Shown here: positions 33,442 to 41,782 of the stretch, piece by piece | Position numbering within the stretch: the first letter of the stretch is position 1 | How the letters are laid out: each line of letters opens with the position of its first letter | Assembly (NCBI RefSeq): GCF_025847235.1 | Contig: NZ_JAOZEW010000016.1 | Location: 1 to 64,000, forward strand | DNA from: Flavobacterium shii | Lineage (GTDB): Bacteria > Bacteroidota > Bacteroidia > Flavobacteriales > Flavobacteriaceae | Reading direction: 5' to 3' | Length of the DNA stretch: 64,000 nucleotides | The notes under the pieces: generated by a model | Told to the model about the DNA's origin: nothing | What the model saw: the letters and a program-made list of their open reading frames with translations, nothing else | Database searches by the model: none | Translations under genes and position numbers: made by a program

Positions 33442-34239
33442 ATGAAAAAACAACTCCATATATTTTTTACTGCATTAATGTTCTACACTAGGATTCCTTG
33501 TCCTAAAAATATCGATCATAATCCTGATTATCTTAATAAAGCAAGTCGTTATTTTCCTTTGATTGGTTGGATTGTTGGAGGAATTTCTTTTCTGGCATTT
33601 TATGGAGCTTCGTTTTTAGTTTCAGCATCCGCAGCAATAATTATAGGCATGATTGCCGGAATCTTGACTACAGGGGCTTTTCACGAAGATGGGTTTGCCG
33701 ATGTTTGTGACGGTTTTGGCGGTGGTTGGACTAAAGAAAAAATCTTACTCATTATGAAAGATAGTGCCATTGGGGCCTATGGGGCCATTGGTGTTGTATT
33801 ATTATTTTTATTGAAGTTCCAATTACTTTCAGAGCTAGTAACTATAGAAACAATTACAACTCAGCAGTCGGTAGTTACAATCTTGTTATTGTTTATTGCA
33901 GGTCATTCTATTAGTCGTTTAGCCGCCATAAGTATTGTATTTACTCATGAATATTCTCGTGAAGATGCTACGAGCAAAAGCAAACCAATTGCAAAAAACT
34001 TTACTTGGAAAGAAGTTTTAGGTTCTTTCTTTTTTGGTTTATTACCTCTTTTAGTACTTTCTTATTTTCAATACCAATTACTTTTGGTCATAATCCCAGT
34101 TTTTCTGGCTCGTTATTTCTTAGCTCGTTATTTCCAGAAGTGGATTGATGGTTATACGGGAGATTGTCTAGGTGCCACACAACAAGTTTGCGAAGTTATT
34201 TTTTACTTAAGTGTTATAGCAATATGGAAATTTATTTAG
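33442..34239 (+). CDS. cobS: Adenosylcobinamide-GDP ribazoletransferase
   Basis: A 265-residue membrane protein with about six hydrophobic segments. The conserved cytoplasmic motif EDGFADVCDGFGGGWTKEKI is followed by MKDSAIGAYG (residues about 75-115), typical of cobalamin synthase. It joins activated cobinamide to alpha-ribazole phosphate at the inner membrane, completing the cobalamin skeleton. Its 3' end overlaps cobC by 16 bases. Confidence 0.95.
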   Translation: MKKQLHIFFTALMFYTRIPCPKNIDHNPDYLNKASRYFPLIGWIVGGISFLAFYGASFLVSASAAIIIGMIAGILTTGAFHEDGFADVCDGFGGGWTKEKILLIMKDSAIGAYGAIGVVLLFLLKFQLLSELVTIETITTQQSVVTILLLFIAGHSISRLAAISIVFTHEYSREDATSKSKPIAKNFTWKEVLGSFFFGLLPLLVLSYFQYQLLLVIIPVFLARYFLARYFQKWIDGYTGDCLGATQQVCEVIFYLSVIAIWKFI

Positions 34240-34760
34240 TTCGTCATACCGAAACTGTTTGCGAAAAAGGAATTTGCTACGGACAAACCGATGTAGATAT
34301 TGCTGAACCTTACGGTTTAATTTTTGAAGGTATCGTAAAGCAATTGCCTCAAGACGCATTGTTATATTCAAGTCCCCTGAAACGTTGCGTATTACTCGCC
34401 AAACATATCCAGCAAGAAACCAAAATTTTAAAATGCCTAGAAGACAAACGCTTGATGGAAATGGATTTTGGTGATTGGGAAATGAAAAATTGGAATGAAA
34501 TTGCTCAAGAAGATTTAAATCCGTGGATGGAAGATTTCGTAAATATTCGAGTTCCAAACGGAGAATCTTTCATCGATTTACACGAAAGGGTTGCTCATTT
34601 TATGGAAAATGAAATACTTACTAAAAACCTCTCAAAGGCAATTATTGTTGCACATGCCGGAGTTATCCGAAGCATTCTATGCCTTTTAAATTCTCTTCCT
34701 CTTAAAGATGCTTTCCAAAACAAAGTCGATTTTGGACAGGTTATAAAAGTTAAAATCTAA
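34224..34760 (+). CDS. cobC: Alpha-ribazole phosphatase, histidine phosphatase family
   Basis: A 178-residue protein from the ATG at 34224, which puts the catalytic motif YLVRHTET at residues 4-11. A longer frame from 34164 lies wholly inside cobS. Other conserved parts are YGQTDVDI, SSPLKRC, the acid/base region LMEMDFGDWE and IVVAHAGVIRS with the second His. It removes the phosphate from alpha-ribazole-5'-phosphate or adenosylcobalamin phosphate. The 16-base overlap with cobS indicates translational coupling. Confidence 0.92.
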   Translation: MEIYLVRHTETVCEKGICYGQTDVDIAEPYGLIFEGIVKQLPQDALLYSSPLKRCVLLAKHIQQETKILKCLEDKRLMEMDFGDWEMKNWNEIAQEDLNPWMEDFVNIRVPNGESFIDLHERVAHFMENEILTKNLSKAIIVAHAGVIRSILCLLNSLPLKDAFQNKVDFGQVIKVKI

Positions 34761-34812
34761 AAAAAATCAACTCTTGTTTTGTTCATTTATAGCATTAAAA
34801 AAGCAAACAAAA

Positions 34813-34844
34813 TTGATTTTTAAGTATTTTTAACTTTATATTTG
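34813..34844 (+). promoter_or_regulatory. Promoter of the btuB-btuG transcript
   Basis: TTG (34813-34815), a 21-base spacer and TATATTTG (34837-34844) match the Bacteroidetes consensus. The start site would lie just before the riboswitch. Confidence 0.75.
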
Positions 34845-34850
34845 CAGCCA

Positions 34851-35055
34851 CATTAAGGTTGTGTTATATTTTTTTTAAGACACATTAAAAGGGAATCAAG
34901 TAATTGAAGATTGAAAAATCAACATTCGAAAATCTTGAGCTGTACCCGCAACTGTAAACTTAGTTCCGAAAGGAATGCTTGTTGTTAACTACAAAACCAC
35001 TGTTTTAGGACGGGAAGGAAAACAACAAGACGTAAGCCAGGAGACCTGCCTTTGT
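34851..35055 (+). ncRNA. Cobalamin riboswitch
   Basis: The conserved B12 box GCCAGGAGACCTGCC is at 35036-35050. Upstream parts include the AAGGGAAT segment (34889-34896) and the ACCCGCAACTGTAA region near 34945. The order and spacing fit the adenosylcobalamin aptamer. A hairpin AACTCT/AGAGTT (35068-35087) without a T-run follows, close to the btuB start at 35096. This favours control of translation initiation over termination. High cobalamin should shut off uptake. Confidence 0.95.
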
Positions 35056-35095
35056 TAACAAATATCGAACTCTCGGGAAAAAGAGTTTAGAAATT

Positions 35096-36958
35096 ATGAC
35101 ATTACAAAAATTTTACATCTGTTTTTCGCTCCTAGTTTGCCAATTCCTTTTGGCACAAAATGATTCTATAACAAAATTAAAAGAAGTTATAGTTTCAGAT
35201 ACTAATCTTAAGAAGTACTCAGACTCACAATCAGTTCAGGTGCTTAATGATTCTATTATTAATAAAAACCAAGCATCCTTAACTTCTCTTTTAAATTATA
35301 ACACAGTTATTTATTTTAAGGAGAATGGTCTAGGAATGACTTCTGCACCTTCTTTTAGAGGAACGACTGGTGCCCAAACCGCAGTTATTTGGAACGGAAT
35401 AAATATCAATTCACAATTTTTAGGTCAAGCCGATTTTAATACAATTGGAACTAGAGATTTTAATTCTATTGCTGTAAAAGCCGGAGGAGGAAGTGTTTTA
35501 TATGGAAGCGGTGCAATAGGCGGAAGTATTCACTTAAATAATGACATACGTTTTAAGAAAGATTTTTCTAATCACTTATTCCTCAGCGGAGGTAGTTATG
35601 ATACTTATAGCACAAATTATCGTGCAAACGTTTCGTCCGACAAATACAGCATTCAGGTTAATATTTCAAGAAATAGCTCTGATAATGATTTTAAATACCC
35701 TGGAACTACTGATCAAAAAAACATTAATGGAGAATACTATAACACAAGTATGAATACCACTTTTGGTTATAAAATCGACTCTAAAAACACCTTAAAACTA
35801 TATAGTCAGTTTTATGATGGAGAACGTCATTTCTCTTTAACCTCTCCTAATGGAACCAAAACAAAATATAACGATTATAATACTCGAAATCTCTTAGAAT
35901 GGGAAAGTATATTTGATCGTTTTACTTCCAAATTAAGAGTGGCACATATTGGAGAATCTTATAAATATTTCCCAAGTATTACATCAGATTTTTTTACTTA
36001 TGGAAAAGTTGAAACTTCTATTATAAAATATGACTTGGCTTTTGATGTAAATGAAAAAATCAAATTAAATGCAATTGTTGATTACAATCGTAATAAAGGA
36101 TACGGCTCTAGTATAAATAATGTAAAAAGGCAAGTTAGTTCAGCTAGTTTATTATTGCAGCATTTCGTAACTGATAAATGGGATTACACAGCTAGTATTC
36201 GGCAAGAATTAACCGATAATTACGGTAATCCTTTCCTCTTTTCATTAGGAACAAGATATCAATTTACTGATTTTTACCGTATCAAATTAAATGCTTCTAA
36301 AAATTTCAGAATGCCTACTTACAACGATTTATATTGGCAAGGAAGTGGTAACCCAAATTTAAAGCCTGAGACTTCTTATCAAGCGGAGATAGGCAATGAA
36401 TTTTTTACAAAAAACTTCTCATTATCCATAACTACGTACTATAATTCTATTAAAGATTTATTGCGTTGGGTACCATCCCAAGATGGTGGGGATAACTGGT
36501 CTCCAGAAAACACAAACAAAGTAAGAGCTTATGGTACCGAAGTACTTTTGGAATGGAGAACAAAAATAAAAAATCACAATTTGACTCTTAATGGAACTTA
36601 TGCTTATACTGTTTCTGAAAGCAAACAATTAATTAAAGGAGAATTATTATACAAACAACTTATATATGTTCCTTATCATAAATTAACTGGATCTGTTTCT
36701 TATAATTGGAAAAAAGTTTCTTCTTATTTTCAATACTTATATAACGGAGAAGCTTACAGCACTCCTTTTAATAATCCTGCTACCAAAGTAAAACCTTATA
36801 ACGTTGGTAATCTAGGAATTGATTATGACTTAGGAAAAAATAACAGCTATAAAGTTGGATTACAAGTACTAAATATCTGGAACGAAGATTACCAACCAGT
36901 TATTGGTCGACAAATGCCAGGAAGAAATTACACTATATATATAAACCTTAATTTTTAA
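35096..36958 (+). CDS. btuB: TonB-dependent outer-membrane vitamin B12 receptor
   Basis: A 620-residue protein with a signal peptide (cleavage after LLAQ). The plug domain (about 28-145, VIVSDTNLKKYSDSQSVQVL and FRGTTGAQTAVIWNG) is followed by a 22-strand barrel ending in NYTIYINLNF. It has no N-terminal carboxypeptidase-like domain. It imports cobalamin across the outer membrane with TonB energy. The substrate is assigned by the cobalamin riboswitch directly upstream and by the cob genes behind it. The BtuG-like lipoprotein gene follows after 4 bases. Confidence 0.93.
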   Translation: MTLQKFYICFSLLVCQFLLAQNDSITKLKEVIVSDTNLKKYSDSQSVQVLNDSIINKNQASLTSLLNYNTVIYFKENGLGMTSAPSFRGTTGAQTAVIWNGININSQFLGQADFNTIGTRDFNSIAVKAGGGSVLYGSGAIGGSIHLNNDIRFKKDFSNHLFLSGGSYDTYSTNYRANVSSDKYSIQVNISRNSSDNDFKYPGTTDQKNINGEYYNTSMNTTFGYKIDSKNTLKLYSQFYDGERHFSLTSPNGTKTKYNDYNTRNLLEWESIFDRFTSKLRVAHIGESYKYFPSITSDFFTYGKVETSIIKYDLAFDVNEKIKLNAIVDYNRNKGYGSSINNVKRQVSSASLLLQHFVTDKWDYTASIRQELTDNYGNPFLFSLGTRYQFTDFYRIKLNASKNFRMPTYNDLYWQGSGNPNLKPETSYQAEIGNEFFTKNFSLSITTYYNSIKDLLRWVPSQDGGDNWSPENTNKVRAYGTEVLLEWRTKIKNHNLTLNGTYAYTVSESKQLIKGELLYKQLIYVPYHKLTGSVSYNWKKVSSYFQYLYNGEAYSTPFNNPATKVKPYNVGNLGIDYDLGKNNSYKVGLQVLNIWNEDYQPVIGRQMPGRNYTIYINLNF

Positions 36959-36962
36959 TACC

Positions 36963-38033
36963 ATGAAAAAATTTAATAAACTTTTTTTAGCTGTCATTAT
37001 AAGCTCGACACTTTTTGTGTCTTGTAGCAATAACGACGACAACAATACTCCAGAACCACGTGGAAACTACGAAGGTGGATTATTTATTGCTGAAGAAGGC
37101 GTTTTTGAACAAGTTAATGGGTCCATATCCTATTTATCAGATGATCTTAAACTAGAAAAAGATGTTTTTTCATTAGTTAATCCAGGTAAAGATGTTAAAG
37201 ATGTACCCCAAAGCATTGGTTTTAATGGTGATTTTGCTTACATCATTGTAAATAGAGGTAATAAAATTGAAGTTGTTAACCGATATACATTTAAAAGTGT
37301 TGCTACAATCAGTACAAAAATAAGCAATCCTCGATATATTGCATTTTCAAATGGAAAAGGATTTATTACGAACTGGGGTAATGCAGGAGACCCTTCTGAT
37401 GATTATGTAGCTGTAATCGATCTTACTACAAATACTGTTTCATCAACAATTCCTGTTGTTGAAGGTCCTGAGCAAATAATCGAAAATGACAACAAACTTT
37501 ATGTCGCTCACAAAGGTGGTTGGAACCAAGGAAACTCATTATCTGTCATCAACGCTAGCACTAACACAGTTACAACAAACTTTGTAGTAGGAGACATCCC
37601 TAGTTCATTGGTAAAAGACAATGGTACTTTATATGTTTTATGTAACGGACGACCATTTTATGCTTTACCTGAAACAACTGGTAAATTAGTAAAAGTTAAC
37701 ATGAGCAACAATACGGTTTTATCAACAATTGATTTTCCCGGTATCACTCACCCTGGTTTCTTAGCTATTGATAACAATAAACTATATTATACTATTGGAA
37801 ATAATATCTATTCTGCATCTACAAGCACTACAACGTTACCAACTACTGAAACATTTAAAGCAAAAGAAGTTAGCACTCTTTATGGCTTTGCAGTAAAAAA
37901 CAACAAAATATATATTGCTGATGCAGTAAATTTTCAAGATCCTGGAAATGTTTATATTTATTCTTTAACAGGAGTTTTATCTAATGAATTTAGTGTTGGA
38001 ATCTTACCAAACGGTTTCTACTTTAATAACTAG
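36963..38033 (+). CDS. btuG: BtuG-like beta-propeller surface lipoprotein (DUF5074/YncE fold)
   Basis: A 356-residue lipoprotein (LFVSC, Cys21). The body has repeated propeller blades with strands such as YVAVIDLTTNTVSSTI, SLSVINASTNTVTTNF and LVKVNMSNNTVLSTI, about seven units, as in YncE-type propellers. In Bacteroides, BtuG of this fold sits on the cell surface, binds cobalamin very tightly and passes it to BtuB. Here the gene is 4 bases behind btuB under the same riboswitch, so the role is strongly suggested. The binding residues cannot be checked by eye. Confidence 0.83.
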   Translation: MKKFNKLFLAVIISSTLFVSCSNNDDNNTPEPRGNYEGGLFIAEEGVFEQVNGSISYLSDDLKLEKDVFSLVNPGKDVKDVPQSIGFNGDFAYIIVNRGNKIEVVNRYTFKSVATISTKISNPRYIAFSNGKGFITNWGNAGDPSDDYVAVIDLTTNTVSSTIPVVEGPEQIIENDNKLYVAHKGGWNQGNSLSVINASTNTVTTNFVVGDIPSSLVKDNGTLYVLCNGRPFYALPETTGKLVKVNMSNNTVLSTIDFPGITHPGFLAIDNNKLYYTIGNNIYSASTSTTTLPTTETFKAKEVSTLYGFAVKNNKIYIADAVNFQDPGNVYIYSLTGVLSNEFSVGILPNGFYFNN

Positions 38034-38066
38034 TTAAGATCATCATCTTTTACTTTATTTTTCAAT

Positions 38067-38096
38067 AAAAAAGGCTTTCTAACGAAAGCCTTTTTT
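38067..38096. terminator. Bidirectional terminator between btuG and the S41 protease gene
   Basis: A 13-bp stem AAAAAAGGCTTTC/GAAAGCCTTTTTT with a 4-base loop, serving two convergent genes. Confidence 0.93.
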
Positions 38097-38118
38097 AATT
38101 TAATCTTATCTATTTTTT

Positions 38119-39561
38119 TCACAATGCTTTTAAAAGTCCTTCTGGCGCTTTATCTATATACATTTGGTTTCTTATACCATCCAATGATTTTGAATCGGTA
38201 AAGTATTCTAATTCTTTCCCTTTTTCACGCTGAATCATTTTAGTAGTTCCTGTAATCTTAGAAATTGCAGCATTTAACAAAGGCTCCGTCTCATTTCCTA
38301 AAACACCTAAAGAATTAATATATTCCGGCACGTCATAAGTAGGAACTAACCCATTTGTATATTCTCCAAAATCTACTGAATTAACAATCTTCAAAACAAT
38401 AGGTTGCATTGCATATTTGTGATTTGGATTTCTATTAGATTTTCCAAAAGTAGGTGAATCATATAAGGTAACCGAACCTACATTTTTACCTATAGTAGTT
38501 GTACCTATTTGCACAACTTGAATATAAGGCACCAATCCATTAATGACCAACTCACTAGCCGAAGCCGTACTTTTGGTTGTTAATACATATATTTTAGCCA
38601 GATTCAAACTATTTAAAGCAACTCCATTAATTTTATCTACAAACCTATTATTTAGCGCTTCAGAATCTTCACTTTCATAATACTTATTGATTTTAGCATT
38701 CCATTTTTGCTTAGAAAAAATCTTATCTGTAAACTGCCCAGTAATCATACTCGCTAATCGAGTGGCCGTTTGCACTGAACCGCCCCCATTATATCTCAAA
38801 TCAAGAACCAGATCCGTAATACCTTGCGCTTTTAATTCTCCAAAAGCAGCATTTAACTGATCGTCATAATTACCATAAAACCCATTATACATTAAATAAC
38901 CAATCTTATGTCCTCCTGAAGCTATTACTTTATTGATAAAAATTGGATTTTCATCCAAAACTGTTTTAGTCAATTCAAGAGATCTGCCATTTGGAACAAA
39001 TGTAGCCCCATTATAATCACAGAAGTTTATAGTATATGTATCTCCAGAAAGTAAACTTTGGTAATGATCATAATCAAGTTTTGTCCCATTAATTCCGTAA
39101 AATAAATCTCCACGTTTCACACCTTTGTTAGCAGCATCCGAGTTAGGAAGAACATAGCGCACAAAACCAATCAAATCATTAGAACCAGAAGATTTAGGAC
39201 TTAATTTAAAATCAATTCCATTATTTTTTGATGTTCCTTGAAGTTCTTGCTCCAATACTGTATAATCATCTACAATCCAGCTAAACCTATCTATAGAAGA
39301 ATCAACACGTAAAGAATTAAATAATGTTACTGGATCAGGATACCCTCTTAAAAAAGAATTTAATTGTTCTTGATTTCCAAAACGATCATCTGCTAAATTA
39401 GGCACATCGGCTTGCCATAAATAATACTGATTCAATCCTTTCCAGATAAAATCCTGAACTTGCAAATTCTGAGGAGCAGCCACATCATCCTGGTCCTGAC
39501 AGGCCTGGAAACAAAATGCAGCTAAAAATAATAATATTACAGTTCTAAATATTGTCTTCAT
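38119..39561 (-). CDS. S41-family (CtpA-like) peptidase lipoprotein
   Basis: A 480-residue protein from the ATG at 39561, which starts the lipoprotein signal (AAFCFQAC, Cys20). The frame upstream encodes no signal. A PDZ-like domain (about 120-210, PNSDAANKGVKRGDLFYGIN) precedes the peptidase core with DLRYNGGGSVQTATRLA and KSTASASELVINGL, where the Ser of SASE is the nucleophile of the Ser-Lys dyad. Such proteases trim or degrade envelope proteins. It is a single gene. Confidence 0.88.
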   Translation of the reverse strand: MKTIFRTVILLFLAAFCFQACQDQDDVAAPQNLQVQDFIWKGLNQYYLWQADVPNLADDRFGNQEQLNSFLRGYPDPVTLFNSLRVDSSIDRFSWIVDDYTVLEQELQGTSKNNGIDFKLSPKSSGSNDLIGFVRYVLPNSDAANKGVKRGDLFYGINGTKLDYDHYQSLLSGDTYTINFCDYNGATFVPNGRSLELTKTVLDENPIFINKVIASGGHKIGYLMYNGFYGNYDDQLNAAFGELKAQGITDLVLDLRYNGGGSVQTATRLASMITGQFTDKIFSKQKWNAKINKYYESEDSEALNNRFVDKINGVALNSLNLAKIYVLTTKSTASASELVINGLVPYIQVVQIGTTTIGKNVGSVTLYDSPTFGKSNRNPNHKYAMQPIVLKIVNSVDFGEYTNGLVPTYDVPEYINSLGVLGNETEPLLNAAISKITGTTKMIQREKGKELEYFTDSKSLDGIRNQMYIDKAPEGLLKAL

Positions 39562-39686
39562 ATAATAGGTATCAATATAGTAATAACGTAAAAATACTAT
39601 CTTTAGTTTTATTTCATGCACTTTTGTAACAAAAATAATTCAAGTTCGTCTTGATATTATAACCGAACCTGTAATTTGTGACTTTT

Positions 39687-40196
39687 ATGAACCAAATCGT
39701 TTTTTTGCAGTTAGTAAATCCTTTTAAAGACAAAGTATTTCGTCTGGCTAAGCGATTGCTAGTAAGCACCGAAGAAGCCGAAGATGCTTCTCAGGAAATT
39801 TTAGTTAAATTATGGAGTAAAAAAGAAACATTAGATACGTATAATAATGTAGAAGCGCTCGCCATGACAATGACCAAAAATTATTGCTTGGATCAGTTAA
39901 AATCAAAACGAGCAAGTAATCTAACTCTTGTACATTCAAATTACACAGATAGAGAACCACGATTAGATCAAAAAGTTGAAGATAATAATAGTTTAGAATG
40001 GGTTGAAAAAATAATGAGTCAATTGCCGGAACAACAGCAAATTTTAATTCAGTTACGAGATATCGAACAATATGAATTCGACGAAATTGCCAAAATAGTT
40101 AATATGAACGAAACTGCTATTCGCGTAGCACTTTCAAGAGCTAGAAAAAAAATAAGAGAATCTATGCTTAATACACACCAATATGGAATCAGATAG
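39687..40196 (+). CDS. ECF RNA polymerase sigma factor
   Basis: A 169-residue protein from the ATG at 39687. An in-frame GTG at 39678 is possible. Region 2 (VFRLAKRLLVSTEEAEDASQ, then EILVKLW) and region 4 (LPEQQQILIQLRDIEQYEFDEIA and the HTH NETAIRVALSRARKKI) are clear. The next gene, encoding a membrane protein with an anti-sigma-like N-terminus, overlaps its end by 14 bases. Two DUF4252 genes follow, and they probably form its regulatory or target module. Confidence 0.9.
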   Translation: MNQIVFLQLVNPFKDKVFRLAKRLLVSTEEAEDASQEILVKLWSKKETLDTYNNVEALAMTMTKNYCLDQLKSKRASNLTLVHSNYTDREPRLDQKVEDNNSLEWVEKIMSQLPEQQQILIQLRDIEQYEFDEIAKIVNMNETAIRVALSRARKKIRESMLNTHQYGIR

Positions 40197-40653
40197 AATA
40201 GAAATAATATTAGAAAAATACTTTCAGGGAGAAACTACAATTGCCGAAGAAAACGAATTAAAAAGCTACTTTTCTTCCTCTAATGTTGCGCAGCATTTAG
40301 AGCAATACAAACCAGTTTTTGGTTATTTCTCTCAAGCAAAAGAACATCGTTTAACGCAAGAAATTCCACTCCAAACTAAAAAACGTAATGTTGCGTGGTT
40401 ATCAATTGCTGCATCTGCTGCGCTTTTGCTAGGAATAGGTTCATACTTTTACTTCAACAACACAAATAAAACTCCTGTTGTTGCACAGTCGGATTTAGGA
40501 ACTTATGACAATCCAGAAGAAGCTTTGGCGGCAACGCAAAAAGCTTTGGCTATGGTGTCACACAATGTAAATACTGGTATAGAAAGTGTACAGTATATTA
40601 AAGAATACCAACAATCAAAAAACTTAATTTTCAAACAAAATAAAATCCAATAA
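40183..40653 (+). CDS. Membrane-anchored anti-sigma-like protein
   Basis: A 156-residue protein with a short cytoplasmic domain (EKYFQGETTIAEENELKSYF, residues 11-30) typical of Bacteroidetes zinc-free anti-sigma factors. One transmembrane helix (about 71-91, WLSIAASAALLLGIGSYFYF) and a roughly 60-residue periplasmic tail follow. It has no outer-membrane barrel, unlike the other anti-sigma candidate at 19570. It overlaps the sigma gene by 14 bases, so the pair is co-translated. Confidence 0.78.
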   Translation: MESDRIEIILEKYFQGETTIAEENELKSYFSSSNVAQHLEQYKPVFGYFSQAKEHRLTQEIPLQTKKRNVAWLSIAASAALLLGIGSYFYFNNTNKTPVVAQSDLGTYDNPEEALAATQKALAMVSHNVNTGIESVQYIKEYQQSKNLIFKQNKIQ

Positions 40654-40655
40654 AA

Positions 40656-41183
40656 ATGAGAAATTTTATAATAACACTAGTTTTAGCACTTACAAGCCAT
40701 GTATTCTATGCACAAGGCGCCTTTGACAAATATGATGGTCAAGACGATGTAACATCAGTAATTGTAAACAAAAAGATGTTTGACCTAATGAGTAAAGTAA
40801 AAGTCGATGCTTCTGATAAAGAGACACAACAATACTTAAACCTTATTAAAAAATTAGACAATCTGAAAGTTTTTACTACTCAAAGCTCTAAAATCGAAGC
40901 CGACATGAAATTAACAGCAGATAAATACATAAAAACTTCAGGATTAGAAGAATTAATGCGAGTAAACGATGGCGGAAGAAACGTAAAAATATATGTAAAA
41001 TCAGGAGCTAGTGACACTCAAATAAAAGAGTTATTCATGTTCATTGGTGCAGCCAAAAATGAAGACACTGTTTTACTATCACTTACTGGAAACTTTGATT
41101 TAAACGAAATTTCGGTACTCACTGATAAAATGAAACTACCAGGGGGTTCTGATTTGAAAAAAGCATCTAAAGGCAAAAAATAA
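40656..41183 (+). CDS. Secreted DUF4252 protein
   Basis: A 175-residue protein with a signal peptide (cleavage near VFYAQG). The mature domain matches the DUF4252 pattern: VTSVIVNKKMFDLMSKV, LDNLKVFTTQSSKIEADM, then NVKIYVKSGASD and LLSLTGNFDLNEIS. The function of DUF4252 is unknown, and in Bacteroidetes it usually follows ECF sigma/anti-sigma pairs, as here. It starts 2 bases after the anti-sigma gene and is a paralogue of the next gene. Confidence 0.85.
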   Translation: MRNFIITLVLALTSHVFYAQGAFDKYDGQDDVTSVIVNKKMFDLMSKVKVDASDKETQQYLNLIKKLDNLKVFTTQSSKIEADMKLTADKYIKTSGLEELMRVNDGGRNVKIYVKSGASDTQIKELFMFIGAAKNEDTVLLSLTGNFDLNEISVLTDKMKLPGGSDLKKASKGKK

Positions 41184-41184
41184 C

Positions 41185-41721
41185 ATGAAACAGATAACCA
41201 ATATTTTCATCCTTTTAGGATTATTTCTTTTAATGAGCTGTAATTCTAAACCTTCATTGCAAAAATATTTTGTAGAAAACACCGAAAATAAAAACTTTAT
41301 TGCTCTCGATGTTTCACCAAGTATTCTTAATGTAGATAAAACAAAACTATCTGCAGAACAAAGCGAAGCACTAAAATCATTCGACAAAATGAATATCCTT
41401 GCTTTTAAGCGCAATGATAAAAACCAAGCTGAGTACGAAACTGAAAGAACTAAAATAAATGCCATTTTAAAAGACGAAAAATACCAGCAATTAATGAAGT
41501 TTGGCTCCGGAAAAGATGGCGCATCAGTAAGCTATGTAGGGACAGACGAAAACATTGAAGAGTTTATAATTTATGCCAATAGAAACGAAAATGGTTTTGC
41601 CGTAGTTCGTGTTTTAGGAAAAAAAATGAATCCAAATAACATTATGACTTTAATGACCGTTCTTAAAGAATCTAATATCGATCTGGAACAGCTGAAACCT
41701 TTACAACAACTGATTAAATAA
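41185..41721 (+). CDS. DUF4252 lipoprotein
   Basis: A 178-residue lipoprotein (LLMSC, Cys19) and diverged paralogue of the preceding protein: FDKMNILAFKRND, VSYVGTDENIEEFIIY and GFAVVRVLGKKMNPNNIMTL align with DUF4252. One paralogue is soluble and one lipidated, which suggests that they work as a pair in the periplasm or at the outer membrane. It starts 1 base after the preceding stop and ends the four-gene operon at a clear terminator. Confidence 0.83.
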   Translation: MKQITNIFILLGLFLLMSCNSKPSLQKYFVENTENKNFIALDVSPSILNVDKTKLSAEQSEALKSFDKMNILAFKRNDKNQAEYETERTKINAILKDEKYQQLMKFGSGKDGASVSYVGTDENIEEFIIYANRNENGFAVVRVLGKKMNPNNIMTLMTVLKESNIDLEQLKPLQQLIK

Positions 41722-41738
41722 TTCTTACTTTAAAACAG

Positions 41739-41768
41739 AAAAAGCCTCAATTATGAGGCTTTTTTTTT
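41739..41768. terminator. Bidirectional terminator between the DUF4252 operon and carB
   Basis: An 11-bp stem AAAAAGCCTCA/TGAGGCTTTTT with a 4-base loop and a following T-run. The genes on both sides converge on it. Confidence 0.93.
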
Positions 41769-41782
41769 ATCAGGATTTGAAT

